NCBI RefSeq assembly: GCF_023053635.1
Contig: NC_086180.1
Coordinates: 89,443,447-89,507,446, forward strand
Source of the DNA: Elgaria multicarinata webbii
Taxonomy: Eukaryota > Chordata > Lepidosauria > Squamata > Anguidae
Direction of reading: 5' to 3'
DNA length: 64,000 nt
In this document: one piece after another, positions 25,301 through 37,800 of the stretch
Numbering within the stretch: position 1 is the first letter of the stretch
Layout: each line of letters starts with the position of its first letter
Made by a program: the position numbers and the translations under genes
Notes under the pieces: generated by a model
Databases searched by the model: none
What the model was told of the DNA's origin: nothing
Seen by the model: only the letters and a program-made list of their open reading frames with translations

Positions 25301-28300
25301 GAAATTGACCCGCAAACTTCCAGGAGCGGACAGTCACAGGCGTGCTATAAATTGCTCGTTTAGAGTTCCCCACAGAAGCAAGTCAAATGCCACTTATAAC
25401 TTTGTGTGGCTTATAGACTCAAATGATGTCAAATCTGAAAGTGAATGTAATAGTTCTCCCTGAGGATCGATCTGCTTATTGTTTAAAACCTTCAGCCTAG
25501 AATGCCATAATTTGTGGACTTTAGCAGTAATAGAAACATTGCTGGTAAATTTACAACTTTCAGATCCATAGAACCAATGTTTGCATTTCAATCAGTGAAT
25601 CAAAGTATATATTAAACAAGAAATAAGTACCTGGAGGAAATGTTTACTTTTTATTCATTTATATCCGGTTTTTCCTGAACTCTATCCTGTTACCCACCCC
25701 ACACCCCCATTTCTCCATCTGTATATCTGGCAGCGGCTGCTCTGGGCAAGTGGAGGTAAGGAAAAAGTGGGGATGGCTTTCAGATAAGGCCTGGGAAGAG
25801 GGAGTACAAATCACTCACATTCCTCTATCGTTAATTTCTACAATCAGCATAATTAAGTGGCAAAGCCGTTCCTGGACTCTACCACTTCAAGCTGCAAGTA
25901 GGAGTGTGAGGAGGGGTATGTTTTAATCTATTCCCCAAACCCCTGCACATAAATGTTTAGAAGAGAAAAAGTTCCACCGGTATTTTCCCTAACATGCTGT
26001 TTTTCCATACATAGGGGGTTGTTGATGCTGTTAACTTATGGAAGAACATTAAAAGACACAATCTCAACACTCTCTCTGGAACTGTAGGCTGAATTGGTAC
26101 AGTTCAGGGAAAGCATTGCCATTTGACTGCATAAACTGTCTACAAAAAGCAACATAAGGCGCAATCCTATGCATGTTTAGACAGAAAAAGGTCCTACAAC
26201 TCTCAGCATTCCCCAGCCAGCTTGGGACACACTGAGAATTGTAGGATATTTTTTTCTGTTTAAACATGCATAGCATCATGTTCTTATAGGTTAACATGGG
26301 TATGGCAAAACCATAAACCTTCTAATTGTGCTAATACATAATTCAAGCTGAATTTAAGCACAAATAATTATTAGAACAAAAGCATGTTTATTTAGCTCAG
26401 AAGTGAGTGACTGAACTGGGTTTTTCAGCCCAGCTGGGTTAACTTGAGTGTCTAGAAATATTTTAATTTAAATACTGTTTGTCACATAGAGACAAACAGG
26501 ACAGGGGAGGAGAAAAAGAAACTTGGCCAAGAATTTGTGACTCAAGAGGGTTTTGTGTTTGAAGCAAAGTTAGGAACTGGAACAAAGAAGTCCTTTTCCT
26601 TCCACAAATACAGTCTTTGAATCACTTAGGAGTAGGAGGTATTGACCTTCCCTGGAACTCAAAATCAAGTAAAATAATGAAAGAAGGGTTGAGATAGATG
26701 TCACGCCTAAGGCTACAAGACATTCCATCTGATACCACGCTGGTGAGTAAGGGTATTACTGAGGCGGCCTCAAAGGGGTGAAAATGAAGATTACGGTTTT
26801 AGAGATATTGATAATTGAAACATTAAAAATAGAAGAAAACATCCCTGATTATATTGATGTTCAGAAAGGTCCTGCTTAGTGATCAAAGAACTTCAAAGAG
26901 AATGGTACTCTTGTGTTCATGCAAGTAAGCTGGAAGGGCCTTTAAAACAGCGAGTGGTGCGGGGGGGGAGGGGCGGCAATTATTATTATTATTATTATTA
27001 TTTCCTACCTGCCTCTCCATCCTGATCAAGGCGGGGAACAACAGTAAGTATAAAATACATAAAATACTGATTAAAAACAAAGCATACGTTGTTAAAACTT
27101 CCTAAAAATCATCCTAAAATTCCACTGGATAGGCCTGCTGGAAGATATCAGTCTTTACAGCCTTCTTAAATGCTAAAAGACTGTTGAGTTGATGAATCGC
27201 CTCCGGCAGGCCATTCCACAGTCTGGGAGCAGCAGAAGAGAAGGTCTTCAGGGTAATGCCTGTCAGCCTAGTTTTGGCTGGCTGAAGGAAATTATTCCCA
27301 GAGGACCTGAGTGTGCAGGGTGGATTGTATGGGAGAAGGCCATCCCGGAGGTAGCCTGGACCCAAACCATGTAGGACCCAAACCATTATCACCTTTAAAG
27401 GTGATAATCAACACTTTATAGTTCACCTGGAAACTAACTGGCAGCCAGTGAAGAGATTTTAAAACTGGTGTAACGTGGTCACCCCTAGGTGTACCGGTGA
27501 CCAGCTTGGCTGCCATATTTTGGAATAGTTGAAGTTTCCAGACTAGGCACAAAGGTAGCCCTATGTACAACCCATTGCAGAAGTCGAGCCTCAAAGTTAC
27601 CAGCGCATACACTACCATCTTTAGGTCTTCCAACTCCAGGAAGGGGCGCAGCTGGTGTATCAGCCGAAGCTAACAGTAGGCACTCCCGGCCGTCGCAAAG
27701 TGCACTTCCCAGGACGTCCAGACAGTGTACGATTCCCCCCGGCCATACTAATGGCACCATTAACTCAGCAGAGGAAAAGGGACAAAGGGCATGGGTCAGG
27801 GTGGACCCACACCTGACCGCTCTCAAAGGCTGGAGAGTAGGTGGGCCTGGGCCCATCCTAGCACTGGGCAGTTCCCCTGGGCCCATGAGGTCCGGATGCG
27901 GGGGCGTCCGCTGCCCTCACAGGCCCAGACTGATTTTTGATACAACGCTAGTTAGAACACAGGCAGTCAGGCAGACAAGAAGAACAGGCAGCAGCAGGAT
28001 AACAAGCAAGAGTTTGGGAGCTACATTATATGCTTTTAGATGCCAGGTGAAGACCGTTTTATTCTCCCAACATTTTAACAATCTATAAATACACTTTAAC
28101 ATGCTGTTTTAAATTTGTAATTTTGCATTGCTGCTGTTTTTATCTGGTTGAGCTTTTATATTGTATTTTATATTATGGTTTTATACTGTTGTTTTATACT
28201 ATGAATGGTTTTAATTTTTGTGAACCGCCCAGAGAGCTCTGGCTATTGGGCGGTATAGAAATGTAATAAATAAATAAATAAATAAATAAGCGTTCAAACA

Positions 28301-31300
28301 CGCTAATTCAATCAGGTACGTAATACAGTCTAGAAGCAGAGTCATTAGCCAGTCCAAAAGGTCAGGAAACGGGACATCGATCTCAGGCATGGTTCAGGAG
28401 GCAAGAAGCAAGGTGAAAGCAGAATGGACCAAGTTGTTCCAATGTTGGTTGGATTTTCTGTGAAGGTTTTTAAACTCAAAGCCTGCTGGAGCCCCATCCA
28501 GAGCTCTGCTGCCATAATCAAGCCTCCCTTTACAGAGCCATTCTCAGAAGTCACTTTCTCCTGAGGCCACCTTTCCTGGACGGTCCTGCAACCATCTCAC
28601 CCCAGGGCTCAGACTTCTATAGGTCTAGTGGCAGTCCCTGGTCTGAGGTGCCCTGGGTTTCTGGGGCCTCTAGCTCTTCCTCCGAAGAGGAGTCCTCCAA
28701 TGGGGGCATGACAGTTAAAACCAAACCAACACTTAAAAAGAATTTCTTACTTATAAATATTAACATGCAGTAGAACACTTAGGCCACAGCTAGACCTAAG
28801 GTTTATCCCTGGATCATCCAGGGGTCAAACCTGTTCATCTAGGTGACACACAGGGGATCCAGAGCTCAGGCAGGGGCGAACCCTGGATGATCCCAGGATA
28901 AACCTTAGGTCTAGCTGTGGCCTTAGACGGAAATAAAAGGTGATAAAAAGAAAAATGAAGGGGGAACCCATCATTAGCAGGGTTCAGAGTCCTGCTTTGG
29001 TGAGCAAATTGCCACTTTTCTTTCTATCCATTCATTCACCTTGCCATTTGGAAATCTTAAGGCATATGGGATAACATTCCACCAAGATCTGTACAGCTCC
29101 AAACAAAGCCATATATTGTAAGTTCAAGATCATGAAGAATCCAGTGAGAATTTAAAACAAATGCCCCTCCCATAATTAATGGAGTTGTTTTTAATCTGAA
29201 AAATACATTTTAATACTTTTCATGGCAGTTCCATTTTACCCATTGCTTATTAAAAGAGCAATCCTATGCATGTTCTTTCTCAGACATAACCCCCACTGTG
29301 TTCAATGTGTTGGGTTATTGTGCCAGAACTTTTCTCCTTCTGGAACTCTGTTTTTGCTCAGAAACAAACACACATCACGCAGGTCTTACACAGCAGAGCT
29401 GGTTTATTTCCTTCAGGCTTCTGTGCAGTTCAATTCAGATCAGTTCAGATCAGCACACTGAGGCATACACAGAGAGCAGTGATCATAGAGCAGTGATCAG
29501 TAAGCAGTGATCAGTTCCATTTTACACAAGTGAGAAACTATATACACATCTTACACAATTCTTATCTACATTACATACAGCTGTGATGAGGCTAACTTAG
29601 AATCTTGGCAAGGTTCCCAGAACAGCCTCTATCTCAAGGTAATTGCCCACAGATAGTCTTTCTCTGTTTAACCCTGAGATAGCCATACACACACAATTTT
29701 AATGACTAAGCAAGTATTTCTTTTCATATACTTAACAGTCCTCCTCTTGCGCATGTTGTTTAAATTGTGTTACAATCTGAGACCCAGCTTTAAAAGCATC
29801 TCTTTGTGTTTTACCATTGATACTGGTTTTGTGAATAAATCAGCCAACATCATTTCAGATGGACAATATTCAAGCTTAATCCAGCCCTTCTGAATTATAT
29901 CTTTCACATGAGAATAACGAACATCCACATGTTTAGTTCTTGGTTTACACTTTTCAGATGTAGCCATACTAATACATGCCTGATTATCCTCAAATATGGT
30001 TACTGGTGTCTCAATTTCCAACCTTAGATCAGCAAATAATTGTTTATACCATTCAATCTCATTACAAGCCAGAGATAAGCTGATATATTCTGCTTCTGCA
30101 CTAGAGGTTGCTACACAATTTTGTTTTCTTGTATACCAATCAATCAAGGATTGATTGTAAAAGAATGCTGCTCCACTGGTAGACTTTCTATCAATTGCGT
30201 TAGCCCAGTCAGCATCTGCATAAACACAGAAATTTCCATCTTTGTGTGTAGATATTTCCAATTTGTGATTGATTGTACCTTTTAGATATCTCAATACACG
30301 TTTTACAGCTGTCCAATCAGTTACAGAAGGTTTTGTCATTTTTCTGCTTAAAAGATTTACAGCAAATGTAATATCTGGTCTACTTAGGTTTGCTAGATAA
30401 AGTAAACTTCCAATCACACTCTGATATTTCTGTATGTCTTCCATTTCAGTACTGTCTGTCTGATTTTGAAAATCAGTGACCATAGGAGTGGCAACAATTT
30501 TACAATTCTCCATGCTGTGTTCTTCCAGCAATTTTTTAATTTTGCCACTTTGTTCAATCAGAAATGACCCTGTGTTAGAATCTTTTGAAATTTGCATTCC
30601 CAAATAACTTTTCACTGAACCAAGGTCTTTTAACTCAAAATGTCTTTGCAGCTGGTTTACAAATGTGTTTTTCTGTTCTTCTTCATTAAAAACCAGTAAC
30701 AAATCATCTACATAAATCAGCAAATACACTACATTTGAACCATCCTGTTTTGTGTACAAACAATGATCAGCTTTGCTTTGTTCAAAACCCATTTTGATCA
30801 ATACATTGTCCAGTTTCTTATTCCAACACCTTGCTGCTTGCCTCAAACCATATATGGATTTTTTCAATTTACAAACTAACCCTGGATTTTTAACAAAACC
30901 TTTTGGTTGAGTCATGTAAATTTCCTCTGTTAAATCTCCATATAAGAAAGCTGTTTTGATGTCAAAATGAAATACATTCAATTGTTTTTCTGCTGCAATT
31001 TTTAACAAAAGTTTTACACTTGAGTATTTTGTTGTAGGTGCATAAACTTCTTCAAAATCTATTAGATATTTTTGAGCAAATCCTCTTGCTACCAATCTTG
31101 CTCTGTAACGTTCCACTTGTCCTTTCTCATTTTGTTTTACTTTGAATACCCATTTACAGGTAATGGCTTTACGACCTTCAGGTAAAGGTACTAGCTCCCA
31201 CGTTTCATCTTTTTCCATTGCTCTGATTTCCTCTGACATTGCTTCATGCCAGCCCTGAGCTTCTGTAGGTTCCATTTCCTGAATTTCCTCAAATGAAGTA

Positions 31301-34300
31301 GATTCATAGGCTATTAGTAAAGCTCTATGAGAAACCTGTTTGCTTTGGTATTCATCTGAATAACGAATTGGAGCTTTGCGTTCCCTTTCTGATCGTCTTG
31401 GCATAGTTACAGGCATAGTTTCCTCCTCTACAGTTTCTTCCCCCTCCCTCTCTTGCTGAGATTGTTCAGGAATTTCTTCTGTTTCTACAGCTTTCTGTTC
31501 TACAGGCAAACTTACATACTGTTTTGTTTCCTGCATTTGTTCATGAAAAACTACATCTCTGCTCACAATTACACTTTTGTGATATGGAGACCACAAACGA
31601 TAGCCTTTTGTTTGTGTATCATATCCCAACAGTTTACATTCCAAACCTCTTTGAGCTAGTTTTCCTGGTCTGTTTTCTTTCTGAATATGAGCAAAACATT
31701 TACTTCCAAAAACCCTTATATGTGACACTCTAGGTTTTCTTTTGTAAAACATTTCATATGGGGTTTTTTCATGTACAGAGTGGTAAAGCCTGTTTAACAA
31801 ATAATTTGAGGTGGACAAAGCTTCTGCCCAGAACAGATTAGACAATCCTGACTCTTTCAATAGAGCTCTTAACATGTTCTGCAAGGTTCTGTTTTTCCTT
31901 TCTGCAACTCCATTTTGAAATGGTGAATATGGAGCAGTAAGGTCATGTTGTATACCCTCATCACTGAGGAATTTTTTAAATTGGTTGCTAAGAAATTCAC
32001 CTCCCCGGTCCGTTCTTAGATTAGCTATAGGTTCTTTAAATCTATTTTTACTCCACTTAACAAAGGCTTTGAACTTTCCAAAAGTTTCACTCTTCTGTTT
32101 TAACACATACACAAATCCAAATCTACTGTAATCATCAACAATAGACAAGAAAAATCTGTTTCCTCCTTGACTTGTCTCAAAAGGACCTGCAAGATCTGCA
32201 TGAATTAATTCAAAAATTCTTTTTGTTGTTCTCTCACTATGTTTTGGAATGTTTGACTTATGACACTTGGTTTCACTGCATACATTACATTCTACATAGT
32301 TAGAACATGGTTTGATTTTCACCCCTTCACACAATTCTGGAATCTTAGAAATTATTTTATAGTTGGCGTGACCAAACCTTTTATGAGTTAAATGGATACA
32401 CTCTTGGTGTGGTTTGCAATTGGCTATTGTTTTTGTTGTGACTTTGCTGGCTACAACTTCATTTTCTGTACAAGTATTAATTACATACAAAGATTCTTTC
32501 ATTATTCCCTGCACACACACCTTGTTTCCCTGTTTTATAGTACAATTTTCTTCAGTAAAACAAACCTCATACCCCATTTCTGTTAACTGAAACACACTTA
32601 GAAGGTTTGTTTCCAATTCTGGTACATATAAAACACTTTGTAGTTCAACTCCCAGACAATCAAAATATACATTACCCACACCACAAATCTGGATTTTTGT
32701 TCCATTTGCAAGGGTAACACACTTTTGCTCTGAAGTAGAAGTTTCCAAGGTTACAAATGAAAGTTTGTCTTTTGCCATACTTATTGAAGCCCCAGAGTCC
32801 AAAAACCAAGGATTCATTGTCTCTTTGACTCTTGCTAGAAGACACTTCTTTGTTGATTCAGCTTCATTCATGTTGTTTTCTTCTCTCCACTTTGCTGTCA
32901 ACAGCTTCTTCTTCTTCTTGTTGCAATCCCGCCTTAAGTGTTCTGTGGAACCACAGTTAAAGCATTTCCTTGCCTTTAATGCAGCCACCACATCAGAAGT
33001 TTTATGGCTTTGTTGAAATTCAGCCACAGGATGTTTAAGGCTCTGTTGTTTTGAAGCTTGTCTTCTTTCATAGGTTTCCAGTAGTTTTCCAGCTACATAC
33101 TCGAGGGTTAAATTTTTCTCCTCTTGACTTTCCATCATGGTGACAACCGCGTCGTACGATGAATCAAGACTTGACAAAATCACATAGACTTGGTGTATAG
33201 TTGTAAACTCCATCCCTCGTGCCCTGAGTTGATTGAAGATTTCTCTCATGCTTTTCAAATGGTTTGACATAGACTCCCCTGGTTTCAGCTTCATTCCATA
33301 CAGCTTCCGGGTTAGAATTACTTTACTGCCCGCTGTTTCTCTTTGATATACAGCTTGTAGTGCATTCCAGCACTCTTTTGATGTATTCAAAAACTGAATG
33401 AAGGAAATTTGAGAGTCTTCCACAGCTAATGCAATAACTGCCATTGCTTTTGCATCGTCCTTAAACCATTTAGCATTCTGTGGATCTGCTCTATCTGGTG
33501 GATCCTCTGTGACTACATACCACAGTTCAGCCTGAATCAGATACATTTGCATTTTGTAAGACCATAATGCATAGTTAGAGTCATTCAGCTTTTCTAACAA
33601 TTGATGCAAACCAGACATATTAGCTCCTGCCATTTCCTCTGCTTTAGGAATTGGTATCTCACCGTCCTTCTGCTCAGAGTCCTCCTCAGAGTCAGCCGAC
33701 TGAGATTATTCCTCACTTTGCAGCACTGGCTTTAGCTTGATGTCTTCCTCCATCAACAGTCTTCTGTTTTAGCAGACTCCTGGTTCTGGTTCTGATACTG
33801 CACCATTCCCATCAAGTTCTGGTTCTTCTGCCTGGGTTAAGCTGGCGTAGGCTTCCTGGACTGGACTGGGCCCATAACCTTTGTTGGGTTATTGTGCCAG
33901 AACTTTTCTCTCTCTGGAACTCTGTTTTTGCTCAGAAACAAACACACATCACGCAGGTCTTACACAGCAGAGCTGGTTTATTTCCTTCAGGCTTCTGTGC
34001 AGTTCAATTCAGATCAGTTCAGATCAGCACACTGAGGCATACACAGAGAGCAGTGATCATAGAGCAGTGATCAGTAAGCAGTGATCAGTTCCATTTTACA
34101 CAAGTGAGAAACTATATACACATCTTACACAATTCTTATCTACATTACATACAGCTGTGATGAGGCTAACTTAGAATCTTGGCAAGGTTCCCAGAACAGC
34201 CTCTATCTCAAGGTAATTGCCCACAGATAGTCTTTCTCTGTTTAACCCTGAGATAGCCATACACACACAATTTTAATGACTAAGCAAGTATTTCTTTTCA

Positions 34301-34761
34301 TATACTTAACACAATGGAGCTTACTCCTAGGCATGAATAGCTGGGCCCTCGTCTATACGACAGTGGGATATGCTCCTCATTAAATAAAAACCCAATTTTT
34401 CATTGATTCAAATGTAGGTAAAGAGTGTCACACTGCAGCAGCAACAGTGATTTATTTCCTGAATTATTATTTTTTATAGTGAGTTATTAATGCGCACATG
34501 CGCATTAGCACATTATTTCATATACGATTATAAAGAGTAGAAGCCAACGAAGCTATAAATCTTATCTGTGGAGCTTTGCAGACTAATATAACACACAAAC
34601 CAAGTGGAAGCAGTGGGGAGGACGAGGCTACAGAGGGAGGCTACAGAGGGAAATGAAGGAGGCTGGCTGCTTTGTTCCCATTGCTCCTCATAAGGAAATT
34701 CAAAGAAACAGCCTCCACGAACAGGGAGCGGGGGGACGACGAGGAGGATACAGAGGGAAAG

Positions 34762-34822
<61 letters not shown>

Positions 34823-37800
34823 CGAATTTGTATTACGAAGCTTTCTCTGCAGCACTCCGGAGAGAGACTTCAAACTAAAATCGGCACGAATGAAGGAGGC
34901 AGTGGATTGGAGCAAAATCGGGAAATGGGCCAATCACGTTATCCTACCCGCAAAGCTCCGCCCACATGTCAAAATCCGACATAACTCCCCCAAAGACACA
35001 CAGCCATAACGTGGTTCAAAGTTGGACCCGATCTAAAAGTCGTGGTAAATCGCAAATGCAAATATGCGCATTACTGCAGTTAAAACCCAGCACTGAGGTG
35101 AATGGACGGCTGCGTCATGTAACCTAAAACACTAATATACGCATTTAGGTTGGGGTAAAGAAGCCGTATAGAAAACCCCGGTTGAAGTTTCCTATTTAAT
35201 GCAGAGCAAACTGCAATCTGTTCTGAATGCCTGGGGCAACCTCTATACTGATTTTAGTAAATTGGAATTTTATCATGCAACTAATGCAACTGGGCCAAAC
35301 TTAGAATTTATTTATGTAATACATTTATATATCGCCCCATAACCGAAGCTCTCTGGGCAGTTTACAAAAGTTAAAAACAGTAAACATTAAAAGTATACAA
35401 AATTTAAAACCATCAAAAACATAAAATCAACAGTATAAAAACAACAGTATCCATTTAAAAACAACAGTTCTGGGGGGTCTGTTAAAAAACAAACTTAGTG
35501 TTGTTAAGTGCTGTTAAAAGCCTGGGAGAAGAGGAAAGTCTTGACCTGGCGCCTGAAAGATAAGTGTTGTTAACAGAACTGAAGCCTTGCTGCACCTGTT
35601 AACTATTTCCAGCTTGTTCAGGGCGTAATGTAATTGTAAACAGCCTAGAGAGCATTGGCTGTTGGTGTTATAGAAATGAAATAAATCATAATCATAATAT
35701 ACTTATTTTAATTCCTGTTTTGGGTTACCCCATAATGTAAGGTTTTCATGCGAATGAGGATTTCATGTGAATGAGGATCAAAGTCCAGAGGATCCTAAAT
35801 GTTCCGTATTTTACTGGGTGCTGTGTTGTGAGAGAATATATGGTTTGGTTCTGTAAATGTTGTGAGCCTAGATTCTAGAACAGGCCCCCCGTGCCTTCCA
35901 ACCATGCTGTTTTCAATTATAGCCCATTCTTGGAAATCCTAATTTTGTCGTTTATTCCACCTGGTGCCATGCTTGACCAGATTAAGAATTTCAAAACCAC
36001 TGCTCTCAATATGGAGTAGCAATTTTCAAGAATGCCATTCAGGTCTTTGAAAATCAAATAAATTTTGTTTGCTTTTTAAATTGCCCTGAAAGCTCCAGAT
36101 TGTAAAAATTCCTCCTGAAAATAATATTCATTGTTAATATTCCTTCCAGCTTACTCACCTGGCCTGCGCATGCTGGCACGGCTCTTAAAAAGACAGAATA
36201 CTACAGACACAACCTTATTTGTCCGCTAACCTTGTAAACCGCCCAGAGAGCTTCTGTTATGGGGCGGTATATACATTTAATAAATAAATAAATAAATAAA
36301 TTCATTTTCTCCAGGGTTTCAGACAGGGGTTGCCATTGAAATATATTGGTGCATCATCTTCAAATCAAAACATATATTTTTTCATAGAAATCAACTTGGA
36401 ATCAAAATACTAACAGAGTGGGTTTTGAGAACAACTCCTGTCACCCACCAACACATCAGTTTCTAGGGATCATCTCCAAATACACAAATCAGAATGCAGC
36501 TGTTGACTGGGAACCCACAAGCAAGACATGAGTGCAAACAGTACCCTCCTGCCCATGTTCTGGCTGTTCACAGGCAGGCTGCCTCTGCTACTGGATGTAG
36601 CACATATCCATCAGGACTAACAGCCATTCATATCCTCCTCCAAGAATATGTGCAACCCCTATTAAGCCATGCAAGTTGGTGGCCATCACTACATCTTGTG
36701 GTGGCGAATTCCATAGTTTAACTATGTGCTGTGTGAAGAAGTCCTTCTATTTATCTGTCCTGAACCTCCCACCAATCAGCTCCATGGGATGGCCCCGGGT
36801 TCCAGTATTTTGAGAGAGGAAGAAAAATATCTCAATGTCCACATTTTCCACACCATGCATTATTTTGTACACCTCTATCATGTCTCCCCCTCCCATCCTT
36901 TTTTTCAAGCTAAATAATCCCAGCTGTGGTAACTTTCCCTCTTGGGTGAGATGTTCCAACCTCTCGATCATTTTCCAGTTCAACAATATCTTTTTTTAAT
37001 TATGAACAGAACTGTACACAGTATTCTAAGTGTTGTCGCACCACAGATTTGTATAAAGGCAGTATGATATTGGCAGTTTTATTCTCAACTCATTTTCTAA
37101 TTATGCCTAACATGGAGTTTGCCTTTTTTTACCACAGCTGCAAATGTTATCACCACCGACTCAGATCCCATTGGATTATACTTGAAGATGGGATTCCTCC
37201 CCTCCCATGTGCATCACTTTACACTTGCTTACACTGCACATTCTTCCAGTTTGGACATATTCTTTTGGAGCTCCTCACAATCCCTTTTTGTTTTAACCAT
37301 CCTAAATAATTTGGTGTCATCAGCAAGGCTGGCCACTTAATTGCTCACTTCTAATTCCAGATAATTTATGAACAAGTTCAAAAGTGTTGGGCCCAATACA
37401 AAACCCGGTGGGATCCCAATATTGGGAGAATTTACCAGTTATTCCTATTCTCTGCTTTCTGTTCTTTAGGCAGTTACTAATCCATAAGAGGACTTCTCTT
37501 ATTCCATGACTGCTAAGTTTGCTCAGGGATTATTGGTGAGGGACATTGTCAAAAACTTTTTGGAGGTCCAAGTAAACAATGTCTACCCCTGCATACGTGT
37601 TTATTGACACTCCCAAAGAACTTTAAAAGGTTAGCGAGACAGGACTTAACGTTGCGAAAGCCATGTTGGTTCATTTTCAGCAGGGCTTGTCCTTTAAATG
37701 CTTACTAATTTTATCTTTAATAATGATTCCAACCAATTTTCTTGGAGCAGACATAGAGCTAATTGACCTGTAATTTCCCAGATCCCCCCTAAATCCCTTT

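Larger units (their letters stand above)
29308..34311 (-). mobile_element. Ty1/copia LTR retrotransposon, whole-looking, young
   Basis: A complete element of 5004 bp in the minus orientation, with two 430-bp LTRs (TG...CA), a 5-bp target duplication CAATG (29303-29307 and 34312-34316), a leader, one long open frame and a purine tract beside the 3' LTR. The domain order gag, protease, integrase, reverse transcriptase, RNase H is that of Ty1/copia. The two LTRs differ at about two positions by eye, so insertion is recent on a squamate scale. Located in CD38 intron 1 in the same sense as CD38. Confidence 0.95.

Noticed and set aside
34653-35009. Frames with Ile-Tyr repeats
   Set aside because: Translation of the (TA)n microsatellite in both directions.
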